64,000 nucleotides of DNA from Prorocentrum cordatum (taxonomy: Eukaryota > Sar > Dinophyceae > Prorocentrales > Prorocentraceae), in the NCBI GenBank assembly GCA_963575745.1, contig CAUYUJ010022537.1, positions 155,539 to 219,538 of the forward strand, written 5' to 3'. Positions 11,693 through 21,010 of the stretch are shown piece by piece. Position 1 is the first letter of the stretch. Every line of letters starts with the position of its first letter. Made by a program: the position numbers and the translations under genes. A model generated the notes under the pieces. That model saw only the letters and a program-made list of their open reading frames with translations. It did not search any database and was not told where the DNA came from.

Positions 11693-12590
11693 GGCATGGG
11701 GGGTGGTAGGGGAAGGAGGGAAACGAAGAGAAGGGGGGAAGGAGGACGAGGATGTGGCTGCCCATGCTTTTCCCACTTCCCTCCTCTCTCCATCATCCAC
11801 CCTCCCTCCTCTCCTCCCTCCTTTCTCGTCTCCGTGCTAATCGTTCCCCCGCTCTCTCATCGCTCGTCTTCCCTCCTTAATTCCTCCCACTTCCTTCCCT
11901 TCTCTGGCGGGGCTTTAGGAGCTGCCGCTGCCTCGCCCTCGTGGGCAGGCTGGCCGCGGCGACGGCGTTGGCCCGACTTGGGCCAGGCGCCCGAGGCCCA
12001 CCAGCCCTCGGCGTCGGGCGGCGTGGCCGCGGCCCAGACGCCGCGTTGCTCGGACGCCCACGGAGACTGTTCAATTTCCATGAACTTGCCGCGTCCGCAG
12101 CAGCGCTCCCTGCCTGCCCACCAGCCTAATCTCCCGACTGGCCGCGCTGATTAGGTTCACGCTTGTGGCGAGAAGGATATCGTGCAGGCTGGGGCTGAGT
12201 CTGACGAGCACCGTTGGTCACGTACTTTTGTTTTTAGGGAGCTCGCTCACCGCGCGCGACCTCCATCGGGCCCTGACGGGATCGCTGACAACAGAAATGC
12301 CCATGTCCACGTGTAGTCGCAGGAGATGCATTTTGCGAAGCGGTCGGTGCCTTGGACCATGGGAACGACAGGGTGCTGCCCAAAGTCCTGCAGGAGCTCA
12401 CGAAAGATACGCGTCCGCACACCTGGTGCTCGGATCCACATCTGGGCTGGCAGGCCGAAAGTTGAAGACCTGCTCGGGAAACAGAGTTATCCCGTGCTGG
12501 CACGGAGGAGCGGCCCCCCCCCCGTGCGAGAGTCTTGAGCCATAGTGGCAACGGCCAAGAAGTTCTTGGCCATTCCGCAGGCTCCGCCTG
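11693..12590. other. Unassigned interval
   Basis: CT-rich to about 11920, then GC-rich DNA with short open frames on both strands. I recognise no domain. Confidence 0.45.
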
Positions 12591-12960
12591 TCAAGGCCTG
12601 CGATCCCTCGCAGCCTTGGCAGCGGAGCGGCGCGCCCAGCAGGCGCTGGATCGCGCGGCCGAGTCCTAGCGGAACGCGGCCCCATGGCTCGCGGAGAGCC
12701 AGAAGGCCGCAGAGGACGCTGCGCTCGGGGTGGCCAAGGCCGCGCGCGAGGCGGAGCTGGCCTTTGCCGGGCGCCAGAAGCAGGGGGGGCTCCCCCGACC
12801 GTGGCCGCCGGCTGCGGGTGCCGCCTTCAACTTCGCCGACACGGACCTCGTCTTCGACCTCTCGGAGGTGGAGTCGCCTCCGAGGAGCGCGACAAACTCC
12901 TCGACTTGCAGCATCGGCTCGCGCAGTATTTCAAAGGCAAGGTCAAGCGCAAGACCTGAG
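12591..12960 (+). pseudogene. Degenerate coiled-coil protein fragment
   Basis: Read in plus frames the segment gives an Ala/Glu/Arg-rich helix (for example ESQKAAEDAALGVAKAAREA, then ELAFAGRQKQGG), a short DTDLVFDLSEVES stretch and, one frame over, EERDKLLDLQHRLAQYFKGK before a stop at 12957. The pieces fit one helical protein broken by at least one frameshift and one in-frame stop near 12668. I do not recognise the family. Confidence 0.35.
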
Positions 12961-13119
12961 TGAGCAACTGCTCGTGGCGGTTCGACTCCGCCTGCCACGC
13001 CCCGTCCGCCTTCTTGACGGCCTCGACGTCGGACTGGGACTCAGCCTCGGACGCCAGCTCCTCGAGATGTGTCCGCTGCGCCTACAGGGCGGCATGCATC
13101 TCCGCGTCCATCGACGGGC

Positions 13120-13400
13120 TTAATACTTCCTGAAGCAAGGCATCGTGCTACTTCGCGGACTTCGTGGCCTTGCGCCGCGGGCTCAGCCAACAGCTTATGC
13201 GGGGTGTCCAAAGCCGACTCGACGTCGTCCTTGAATCTCGCCAGCTTTGGCGAGTGTGCGGAAGAGCTTGAGCTTCTGATAGCAGTGATTGCACCGACAT
13301 CCCTGGGCTTGCAGCTTGTCGTTGTATTCGCATGCTTGCCAACTCTTGCAGCGGGTCCACGTGAGAAACTCCTGACGTGTTATCTCACACCTTGGGACTG
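13120..13400 (-). pseudogene. Degenerate Cys-rich coding trace
   Basis: The minus frame through 13195-13400 contains clustered cysteines (CKSWQACEYNDKLQAQGCRC, followed by NHCYQKLK), resembling a small zinc-binding module. After a frame change downstream, similar-quality sequence continues toward 13120. There is no clear start or end and no family assignment. Weak evidence. Confidence 0.25.
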
Positions 13401-13904
13401 GGGTGCCCCGATGGGAGGAGGCGGCGGACAGTCCATGCGGTCGAGCGGAGGTCTGACCCGCGCTCTCAGGTAGATCGTGTGCCTTCACGCAGGAGGCTGG
13501 TCAATGCTTGGGTTCGGCAGCCCCGAGACGTGGATTGCTGTAGAGTGCGTCGGAGGGGAAGAGAGTGAAAACGAGCAGGACGTGGGCAACGAGCAGGACG
13601 ACGAGAAAGAGGAAGAAGGAGGGAGCAGGTTAAGAGGGAGAGGGAGCAGGGAGGGGAGGGGAGCGTGAGGGGAAACATCAGATTCACCGTTCTGCCCTCG
13701 ACCATGTGGCCCTGACCTGCCCCGAGATTCAGTGACGAGGCCGAGCACGGGAGCCTGCCGAGTGCCTTGCTGCGCCCCGAGCCCATGACGAGTCGCGTCT
13801 CGTCTTTCAGTACAAGTCGGGAAACAGCCCCAGACGTCGACATTGAAAAGGGCAAAAGGAGAGACGCGACCCAACCAGGGTGGGATGATGATGCTGAGGA
13901 GGAG
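13401..13904. other. Unassigned interval
   Basis: Mixed composition with a GA-rich stretch at 13560-13670. No domain, repeat array or RNA gene is recognised. Confidence 0.45.
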
Positions 13905-13940
13905 GAGGATAAGGATGATGATGACGACGACGACGACGAC

Positions 13941-13992
<52 letters not shown>

Positions 13993-14248
13993 CTGATGCT
14001 GATGCTGATGCTGATGATGATGCTGATGCTGGTGCTGATGATGATGCTGATGATGATGATGCTGATGTTGCTGATGATCATGATGCTGATGATGCTGATG
14101 ATGATGATGCTGATGATGCTGATGCTGATGATGATGATGCTGATGATGATGATGATGAGGATGATACTGATGATGATGACGATGATGACGCTGATGATGA
14201 TGATGATGATGCTGATGATGTTTATGATGATGCTGATGCTGATGCTGC

Positions 14249-14284
<36 letters not shown>

Positions 14285-14410
14285 CGATGATGATGATGAT
14301 GATGATGATGCTGCTGCTGATGACGATGATGCTGCTGCTGATGATGATGATGATGGTGGTGGTGGTGATGATGATGATGATGATGATGCTGATGATGATG
14401 ATGATGATGC

Positions 14411-14479
<69 letters not shown>

Positions 14480-14547
14480 CGATGCTGCTGCTGATGATGA
14501 TGATGATGATGATGAGGAGGAGGAGGAGGAGGAGGAGGAGGAGGAGC
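13905..14547. repeat. (GAT)n microsatellite, about 640 bp
   Basis: GAT/ATG triplets with GCT and GAC variants, ending in (GAG)n. The three plus frames read poly-Asp, poly-Met and stops, and the minus frames read poly-Ile and poly-His. No gene is implied. Confidence 0.97.
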
Positions 14548-15812
14548 AGCAGAGGGAGGATCAATAGGCCAGGACGTCATGGCTGTTGTGGTGCCGAGGT
14601 CTTCAGCGCTGTTTCTCTGAATGGTGTAGCCCACTTCTGTCTCGTCTCCCCTCGTTGTTGCCCCCACCCTCCTCCCAAAGTGTGCTGCACCTTCATCTAC
14701 GGCTCCCTCAAAGAGGTCTTCGAGGGCCTGGCTGTTGCGAGACTGTGCCAGCGCCCGAAGGACTGGCGTTCCCTCTCCTCTACTGCCGTCCACCCAGAGG
14801 GAGGAGTGAGGAGATGGGCAGAGGGTATGGGGCCCAGGATGGGGGAGGGCTGGGGGCTGGGGGCATCCTGGGGGCTTCTTGCGGCCATCGTGGAGGAAAT
14901 CGATCAAAGAAGAGGGGGGCTTTAATTAGCCCTGCCCCCTCAGAATGCCAAAATGGGGCCAAAACCCTGCTAAAATCAATGATTTTGGTTTCCTCGCCGA
15001 AGCCGTTTTGGACGCTCTGACCGCCCCCCGCCCCTCCTGTCCAGGTCAGTGGGGAGAGGGTATAGTCAGCCCGCGTCGTAAGGATGAGTGTCTTTCCAAT
15101 GCTGCCCTTGCATCCTTCCCCTTCGGCCCATCCTTGGCCGATTTCGCGGGCCGCGCCCCGCTCGCAACGTGTCGGCATGGCCTTCCAAGGCCCCTGCATC
15201 CTCATCGTGCGTCCTGCTTCTGCGGGCTGGCTGTGGTGGCCGGGAAGGGGGAGGGCTGGGGGCAGGTGGGGGCCAGCGCCTGCAGTGGCACACGGCGGGG
15301 GCTCCTGGCCCGCGGGGGGGGGGGGGGGGGCAGGAACGGCCCTGCCCGCGGCACGGGACCCCGGGACCCGCCGACGCACGGACGGCCTCGTCGGAGGCGC
15401 GGGCCGCGTGGCTTCGTGCCGCCCAGCGGCCGAGCGCAGCCCGAGAAGGGAGCTGGGCACTGCCCTTCGAGCAACGGCACAGAAGGTACCCGCCGGGCAC
15501 TCGGCAGGGGGGCCAGCATCCGCCACCCCAGGGAAGGGGGGCAAAACGGTGCCGCTGAGGGAGTTCTTCTCCCACGGAGTGCCAGACGAGGCGCGATCAG
15601 TGTCTTGCGGCAAGCTTGGGAGCTTGTGGATAGTGCAGGAGAACGGTTTGCGGAAACGCCCAGTGACCTGGGCTGGCTCGGCAGGGTGAGTGTGGAGCAG
15701 CGGCGAAGGCGGCATCCCGCGCTGCGCCCCAGGGTGAGCTGTGGGGGTCTTGCTGGGAGCCGGCGCCTCGGGTTGGGTGCTCGGCTGGGCGCCGCCGCAG
15801 CGGTGGCGAAGA
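14548..15812. other. Unassigned interval with a long G run
   Basis: GC-rich DNA. A G homopolymer of about 20 bases starts near 15309. Overlapping open frames on both strands carry no recognised motif. Confidence 0.45.
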
Positions 15813-17432
15813 GGTGGCGTCGTCGTCGGCGTCGTCGGCGTCGTCGTCGTTGGCGTCGTCGGCGTCAGCAACACGATCAAGAAAAACTTCCGACGGCCAT
15901 GCGTCCAAATAAAAACCACGATGTTCAGATCGGCATGGACTGCGTTGCCCTTCCGTCCCCCCCATCTTGGCAAGTAAAACTGCACGCTCATTGCCAATGC
16001 ACCCGTCGTGGCCTCGTCTCCAGGACGGGGCCCCGACGACATATACCAAGCGGATCTCCGCCCACAGAGTTTGTAGCAAGATGGCCAGCGCGATGTTGTG
16101 CTTCAGCTTGAACTTGCCCTCAATGACTCCTATCACATACAACGCGTCAAAAAATATCTGGACCTGGCTACCTCGAGGCACGGAGGCTTCCTCCACAGGC
16201 AAACGAGCCTGATTCAACAGCCAAAGACAAATCTCGATGGCACCCGTAAGCTCTGCAACACCGTTCGTGCGCCTGACGGCTCCCAGGAACGCTTCAGACT
16301 CCTCGGTAATTCGCACTGGCCCACATCTCTGTACGATCGGCTCGTCATTTGCCGACGGCTCCGTGGACGTGTAGACGGCGAAGCCGTAACCACAATGAGC
16401 ATGATTGTGTTGTAAACGCCGTCGTTTGTGCCGGTACCTGTCAGCCTGCTCGTCGACGAAGGAGCCATCTGAGTAGATCCCGAAAACGTCCTGACCGCGC
16501 AATTCTCGTTCCCGGCGAGGGGCGTGGAGCTCAAGCGCCTCATTCACTAGGTTCTCCATCTCGGCGCGGTCACGGCACCTCCACCCAACAGGTTTGCGGA
16601 CGGGATCTGTTTCCACGAATTCCTCCATGGCAGCTGTCTCCAAGTCTTCCACCGTGCCGACCGACAGGTGCAAAAGGACCGGCCGGTGATCGGATGTCGT
16701 GGCCTCGGACCCGGTGGCGTGACACTTGTCGAGTCGGTGTTTCGACATGCGCGTAAGAATAAAATCGATTTGCTTCGGCTGTTGCTTAAAATTGTAAAAA
16801 CAAGTAGAATAACCACCACCACTTCTTTCCATAGTGTTCTGTGCTACCAACGAATGCTGCACAAGGAATCGATGAAATAATCGTGCCTTCCACTCCACAT
16901 CAAAATCTAAGTCGATTGCTGGATCCCCGTCGTCAGTAGTGTAAGCCCCAACCAAGAGACCAGACGGATCCACACCACGCAGACTACAATTACCATCAAC
17001 ACCACATATGATCTCCACGTCATCCGGCGCTCCATTCAACACAAACGTCAAGTCATCTAGGGATTCGAGATACTTTGGCCTGCTCTCCGTAGGATCCAAA
17101 TGCCCCGAAACTAGAAAGATACGCCCACGCACAGGATGATGAAAGAGAAGACCTAGAGAGCGAGCTCCGTAGATCGGCTCCCCCACGATCATGCCCACGG
17201 CGTCCCTGTGAACGATGATGCCGGGCTGCCGGAACCCCCCACTGGAGAGTTGACAAAAGACCCGGTGGTCATCAACTATCTTGGGATATGTCTTACGCGC
17301 TGCTGACAACTCTTGTGCCAACAAGACAGCCCAACTAAATTCCGTGCATAATGTATCTAAGGTGGTACTGAGACAGTCCTTCGCGACGCCACGCACATTC
17401 CAAGACAAAACGTCACAATGTGAGGCTCCCAC
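15597..17432 (-). CDS. Endonuclease (EEP/APE-like) fused to RNase H
   Basis: A 611-residue ORF. Residues 7-250 form an endonuclease/exonuclease/phosphatase domain as in APE-type LINEs: LSWNVRG near the start, AQEL (Glu), GHLDP, ICGVDGNC (Asp, Asn), KQIDFIL and SDHRPV (catalytic His region) are in the family order, so the nicking activity looks intact. Residues 316-490 form an RNase H domain: IYSDGS (first Asp), AELTGAIE (Glu), FFDALY (Asp), then GHDGCIGNERAVLLAK, where the usual final Asp of the GNERAD-type motif is Val. No reverse transcriptase lies between them, unlike typical LINE ORF2. The last ~120 residues read through the flanking GTC array and are probably not native. The first Met lies 33 nt after the ORF1 stop, as expected for ORF2. 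Confidence 0.85.
   Translation of the reverse strand: MGASHCDVLSWNVRGVAKDCLSTTLDTLCTEFSWAVLLAQELSAARKTYPKIVDDHRVFCQLSSGGFRQPGIIVHRDAVGMIVGEPIYGARSLGLLFHHPVRGRIFLVSGHLDPTESRPKYLESLDDLTFVLNGAPDDVEIICGVDGNCSLRGVDPSGLLVGAYTTDDGDPAIDLDFDVEWKARLFHRFLVQHSLVAQNTMERSGGGYSTCFYNFKQQPKQIDFILTRMSKHRLDKCHATGSEATTSDHRPVLLHLSVGTVEDLETAAMEEFVETDPVRKPVGWRCRDRAEMENLVNEALELHAPRRERELRGQDVFGIYSDGSFVDEQADRYRHKRRRLQHNHAHCGYGFAVYTSTEPSANDEPIVQRCGPVRITEESEAFLGAVRRTNGVAELTGAIEICLWLLNQARLPVEEASVPRGSQVQIFFDALYVIGVIEGKFKLKHNIALAILLQTLWAEIRLVYVVGAPSWRRGHDGCIGNERAVLLAKMGGTEGQRSPCRSEHRGFYLDAWPSEVFLDRVADADDANDDDADDADDDATSSPPLRRRPAEHPTRGAGSQQDPHSSPWGAARDAAFAAAPHSPCRASPGHWAFPQTVLLHYPQAPKLAARH
15813..15868. repeat. (GTCGTCGGC)n array at left edge of divergent retroelement
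   Basis: Fifty-six bases of GTC/GGC triplets on the plus strand. A shorter array of the same sequence in the same orientation flanks the other side of the element (20988-21010). It could be a duplicated target, a tail, or coincidental microsatellite. Confidence 0.7.
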
Positions 17433-17465
17433 CGCTCGCTGACGAGCCCACCTCCTCCCTCGCGC

Positions 17466-18476
17466 TCAGGCCGTGGCCCGCTTAGGAGGGTTATTGATTT
17501 CCCCCAGCTTTGCGTTGAGGTCGAACGGGATGTTCAAGCGCGTAAGTGCTGCTTCAGCCCCCGGTGCGACGCGAAGCTGATAGGTAGTCCGATCCTGCTC
17601 GAGTAGTTTGATAGGTAATTCCCCTCCTCTGCCTGCCAACCCCCCCACCTTCAGCACTACGTCGCCGTTGTCGTTAAAGTCGTCGACGGCGCTCTTGGCC
17701 TCCAGCTCTGGAGTCCCCGCTTGGACAAGGACTGGCACGAGTAGGCACTTGGCGTGGCGCTGCTTATAACCCATCTGGATCTCCCAGTCCAGCTTGTCGA
17801 TGCCGTGCCACAGCTGCTTGGAGCCAGGTACGCCTCCATCAGGACGGGCGGTGTCGCCTAACTTACTCTCGAACTTAATCCCCTTCATCTTCTTCAGCAT
17901 GGCCCAAATGGCTGTGGAATCTTGGAACTGGATCTTAACCTTGGACGTGTAGTTGCCCACGCCGAACACGGCTGTGGAGTTCTCGATGCTGTTCTCCTGG
18001 ATCAGCCGCTTCATCTCCTCCTCAAGTTTGGCCTTCTCGTTGTAGGCCCACCCACCCACGCACACAGTCCTGCGCTTGCGCATTGGGATGAATGCTGCAT
18101 TTGCTGCGGTGGCTGCTGCGACTAACACTTCTGCTGATGGACCTCCTCCTCCTCCTTGCCCCCCACCCTGCTCCAGCTTCGTGATGCGGCTCAGGGCTCC
18201 GTCCAACGTCTCCTTCTGCCTCAGCTGCTCCTCCTTAACCTCCTTCACGTCAGCGCGGGTCTGACGAATAGCAGCCCGTATGGGCTTATTGTCCTCCTTG
18301 TTGGCGCCCCGGATGGCGGCTAGGAACCGCTGCTGGCCCTCGTCCAGGTGGTGCTCCGCGGAGATCTGCTCCGTTGATTTCGGGCGCTGGTCCGTGGACC
18401 TTGCGCGTTTGGACTTCGACGACTCTGCCATCTCCTCATCAGACGAAGCGAGGAATGCAGAATCAACATCGGCCAT
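17466..18476 (-). CDS. LINE ORF1-like coiled-coil / RRM-like protein
   Basis: A 336-residue protein. The Met at 18476 is the first ATG after the spliced-leader match on this strand and has an A at -3 and G at +4, so I prefer it to the longer open frame reaching 18707. Residues 1-60 are acidic/basic and disordered; about 70-103 are a heptad-like coiled coil (KEVKEEQLRQKETLDGALSR); 106-113 are poly-Gly; about 136-205 resemble an RRM fold (RTVCVGGWAYNEKAK, later TSKVKIQFQDSTAIWAMLKK); the rest is a mixed C-terminal domain. Coiled coil plus RRM is the known plan of LINE ORF1 RNA chaperones. The role is inferred from this plan and from its position before the endonuclease ORF. Confidence 0.7.
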   Translation of the reverse strand: MADVDSAFLASSDEEMAESSKSKRARSTDQRPKSTEQISAEHHLDEGQQRFLAAIRGANKEDNKPIRAAIRQTRADVKEVKEEQLRQKETLDGALSRITKLEQGGGQGGGGGPSAEVLVAAATAANAAFIPMRKRRTVCVGGWAYNEKAKLEEEMKRLIQENSIENSTAVFGVGNYTSKVKIQFQDSTAIWAMLKKMKGIKFESKLGDTARPDGGVPGSKQLWHGIDKLDWEIQMGYKQRHAKCLLVPVLVQAGTPELEAKSAVDDFNDNGDVVLKVGGLAGRGGELPIKLLEQDRTTYQLRVAPGAEAALTRLNIPFDLNAKLGEINNPPKRATA

Positions 18477-18500
18477 GATGCTGAGGGATGTGGTAAGTGA

Positions 18501-18556
18501 GTTGGTACGTTGGTACGTTGGTACGCCTTGGTACGCCTTGGTACGCCTTGGTACGC
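18501..18556. repeat. 10-bp tandem repeat between divergent ORFs
   Basis: Two TTGGTACG and four TTGGTACGCC units on the plus strand. On the minus strand each 10-bp unit ends in CAAG, the last four bases of the spliced leader, so the array could derive from repeated slippage or trans-splicing junctions in the 5' leader. Confidence 0.9.
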
Positions 18557-18578
18557 CTTGAGCCAAAATGGCTACGGA
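18557..18578 (-). promoter_or_regulatory. Dinoflagellate spliced-leader (DinoSL) sequence, genomic copy
   Basis: All 22 positions match the published DinoSL consensus on the minus strand. It lies 80 nt upstream of the ORF1 ATG and so marks the 5' end of a trans-spliced mRNA that was copied back into DNA. No GT donor follows it, which argues against a functional SL RNA gene. Its antisense contains AAAATGG, the start codon of the plus-strand RT. Confidence 0.93.
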
Positions 18579-20913
18579 GGACGAGCTTGCTTTAGTTTCG
18601 CGGCTGCCCCGAATCGCCGAGACAGCCCCGGTGCGGCCTGCCAAACGCAGCCGGCGGACTACGCTGGAGATTCGCGTGGATGTGGAAGATGAGACGTTCG
18701 TTACCAATCGAATGCGAGTGGACAGAGAAGGTGCTCCTTTACCTACGTTGCGTCAGATCGCGGACATCATCGCGAATGCGGCCTCTCAGACGGGCGCGCC
18801 TTGTCGTCGGCCGCGTCGGGTGCCTTACGATCCCGACATGGTTGTTAAATTACGAGCCCTTCAAGACCTTAGGCGCGCTACTCCTGACCCGGCTCACCGA
18901 CATGTTTTTGCAGCAGCTGCGAACAAAATCCGGAAAACGATGGCACGAGATCGATTTGTGAGGGAATGCCGAAAGCAATTGAAACATGGAGCAAAAGGTG
19001 GCAACCGCAGACGACGGACGTGGAAAGGGCATTTGAAGAACATTGAGCAGGACTTGCTACTTACTGATACGGCAGACGTGGTAGATTACGCCAAACGGTT
19101 TTACGCTTCTTTGTATGCGGGCTTGGAGGGCCATGAGCCTCCGCAGTGGATTCATCGTCGATGGTCCCACGAAGACCTCGACGCCGTGGGGGGCGTAACC
19201 GGTTTCAAGGTGCGGGAGTTAACGACGAAGTTGAAGCAGGACAAAACGTGTTCTAAAGAGGACCTCTTGGTTGCCGAGATGTTGCAGGCGATGCCGGAGG
19301 AAGCTTTTGAAGTTCTGGCAGAGTGTTTCGTATTACGCTTACTTAACCATGCTGCCACGGACGAGGATGACCTTTTCGATTTCCACGATATTATTCTGCT
19401 GGAGAAACTTGCCAATCCAGAGCTGATAAAAGACTTCCGCCCGATTGCAATTTTATCGGTATTGTACAAGCTGTACAGCAGCCTGATTTCTGAACTGGCT
19501 GGCATTCGCAATAAACCACTTGGTGACCATCAGTTTGCTTATCGCAAGTCCTTTCAATCAAATGAGATACAGTTTATTCTTAGGATGCTGTGTGAGAAAG
19601 CGGTCGAGTTCAACAAGCCTCTTTTCTTTTTCGACGTGGACATTTTCAAAGCATATGATACAGTGGCCCATGACTCTTATGCGTTGGGATTGCAGCAGGC
19701 CGGCGTGGCTCGTATACTCATTGCGGCGCGCCTGAGGGAAGTGCGCAGAGCACAAAGTCGCGTGAGGTTGCCGGGGAAGCCCGTGTCAGAACCTTTCCGT
19801 CGTACCAGATCGATTTTTCAAGGGGACCCGGAGGCACCTGTGGATTTTAATCATGTTCTCCATCAGCGGGTTGTTCTTCCTTTCCTGCGGACTTGCGACA
19901 AGTATCGATGGGGCGCTGAATTGTCTCACGAGGACCTGGCAGTACTTCGGGACAGTCGTAACGGCGAGCCGGCCCCGACCACAGCGATGCAGGACACGGA
20001 GCGTTTGCCGATTCTTCTCTTCGCAGACAACTACTGGCTCCTGGCGCAGAGCGAATGCCAACTTCGTCTCATGACGGATTGCTGGCACAGGCTGCTCGCG
20101 CAAGCAGGTTTTCGAGTGGAGCTCCGGGATTGCGTGTGGACTACGACTCACGCGGCACGGGGGCCATTGATCATCAAGAACCCCTGGGCGAAGCCTCAGA
20201 CCGGAACCGGCGACGTCATTATCAACCATAAGCAAAAACATCAAAGCATCCGTATTCTTGGGACCATGTTTACCGCAAACAACGATTGCACCAACGAGGT
20301 TGAAAATCGCATCACCAGGGCATGGGCAACTTTTTACATATGCAAGGACATTCTTACTTCAAAGTGCGGATCTTTGAAAGAAAGGCTGCTTGCTCTAAAT
20401 CGATATGTGTTGCCGTGTCTCTTGTACAACGTCGGCAGTTTGAACCTCACGCAGCGCCATCTACAGAGATTCCGGGCCACCGAAGATGCTATGCAGCGAC
20501 GGGTTTTGAGCCTCAAGGTGCCCAACGAGTGGGGGGGCGACACTGGCGATTACTTGGCAGTTTGTCATGTGCACCTACAGCGATACCGCCAGAAATACAA
20601 TTTGGAACGCTGGCATGTTAGTGCTTTGTCTCGAGTGTTCGACTGGGCGGGACATGTAGGAAGATTTTCAAAATGGGCCCCGGAGCGGCTCGCACACAAA
20701 GCATTGGTGTATCGCGGTGGGGCTTATTTGCAAACGCTGGAGAATATGTTTGGCCAACAAGCACACGGACGTAAGTTCAAAGTGTGGCGGTGGGAACAAC
20801 AATTTACACGAGTATTCGGGCAGGATTGGATACATCTCACGTGGGACAGCGAGGACTGGGCTTCATTAAGATCTTCATGGATAGCGCGTCGTACATCATG
20901 GCACAAGCAGTAG
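18568..20913 (+). CDS. Stand-alone LINE-type reverse transcriptase, FADN active site
   Basis: A 781-residue ORF without endonuclease or RNase H. RT motifs in order: FRPIAILSVLYKLY (about residue 293), QFAYRKSFQSNEIQ, motif A FFFDVDIFKAYDTV (about 353, intact Asp), motif B FQGDPEAPVDFNHVL (about 417), motif C LLFADN (about 485). The usual FADD/YADD has Asn in place of its second Asp. The C-terminus contains DWAGHVGRFSKWAPE as in LINE RTs. The start ATG is inside the antisense spliced leader, with an in-frame TGA nine bases upstream, so translation cannot begin earlier in this frame; A at -3 and G at +4 suit initiation. The frame is uninterrupted for 2.3 kb, so it was selected recently. Whether FADN supports catalysis is unknown. 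Confidence 0.85.
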   Translation: MATEDELALVSRLPRIAETAPVRPAKRSRRTTLEIRVDVEDETFVTNRMRVDREGAPLPTLRQIADIIANAASQTGAPCRRPRRVPYDPDMVVKLRALQDLRRATPDPAHRHVFAAAANKIRKTMARDRFVRECRKQLKHGAKGGNRRRRTWKGHLKNIEQDLLLTDTADVVDYAKRFYASLYAGLEGHEPPQWIHRRWSHEDLDAVGGVTGFKVRELTTKLKQDKTCSKEDLLVAEMLQAMPEEAFEVLAECFVLRLLNHAATDEDDLFDFHDIILLEKLANPELIKDFRPIAILSVLYKLYSSLISELAGIRNKPLGDHQFAYRKSFQSNEIQFILRMLCEKAVEFNKPLFFFDVDIFKAYDTVAHDSYALGLQQAGVARILIAARLREVRRAQSRVRLPGKPVSEPFRRTRSIFQGDPEAPVDFNHVLHQRVVLPFLRTCDKYRWGAELSHEDLAVLRDSRNGEPAPTTAMQDTERLPILLFADNYWLLAQSECQLRLMTDCWHRLLAQAGFRVELRDCVWTTTHAARGPLIIKNPWAKPQTGTGDVIINHKQKHQSIRILGTMFTANNDCTNEVENRITRAWATFYICKDILTSKCGSLKERLLALNRYVLPCLLYNVGSLNLTQRHLQRFRATEDAMQRRVLSLKVPNEWGGDTGDYLAVCHVHLQRYRQKYNLERWHVSALSRVFDWAGHVGRFSKWAPERLAHKALVYRGGAYLQTLENMFGQQAHGRKFKVWRWEQQFTRVFGQDWIHLTWDSEDWASLRSSWIARRTSWHKQ

Positions 20914-20987
20914 TTCACTTAACCTGATGGGACCGCACTGCCAGGCCGCCCTGTGCTTACCAAGGCAGCGTCAAATGAGTCAAATGA

Positions 20988-21010
20988 GTCGTCGGCGTCG
21001 TCGTCGTCGG
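20988..21010. repeat. (GTCGTCGGC)n array at right edge of divergent retroelement
   Basis: Twenty-three bases of the same triplets and orientation as 15813-15868, preceded by a short direct repeat GTCAAATGA / GTCAAATGA. Confidence 0.65.

Larger units (their letters stand above)
15869..20987. mobile_element. Divergent (head-to-head) LINE-like retroelement
   Basis: About 5.1 kb with three long intact ORFs. Minus strand: ORF1 (coiled coil plus RRM-like) followed by an endonuclease-RNase H ORF. Plus strand: a stand-alone reverse transcriptase. The two start codons are 91 bp apart and separated by a 10-bp tandem repeat and a 22-nt match to the antisense of the dinoflagellate spliced leader. In APE-type LINEs endonuclease, RT and RNase H normally form one polyprotein on one strand; here the RT is missing from that position and lies on the opposite strand. 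Similar GTC arrays flank both ends, which favours one unit, but two elements inserted head to head cannot be excluded. Confidence 0.65.

Noticed and set aside
12978-13000. tRNA T-arm-like sequence GGCGG-TTCGACT-CCGCC
   Set aside because: No matching D-arm, anticodon arm or acceptor stem could be placed upstream.
13767-14925. Long Asp-rich, Met-rich, Ile-rich and His-rich ORFs
   Set aside because: They are translations of the (GAT)n microsatellite in different frames, not genes.
18477-18567. A classical bidirectional promoter between the divergent ORFs
   Set aside because: The interval is explained by a copied spliced leader and a tandem repeat. No promoter motif can be supported.
18557-18578. 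A functional spliced-leader RNA gene
   Set aside because: The 22-nt leader is not followed by a GT donor or an SL RNA body and is placed at an ORF 5' end.
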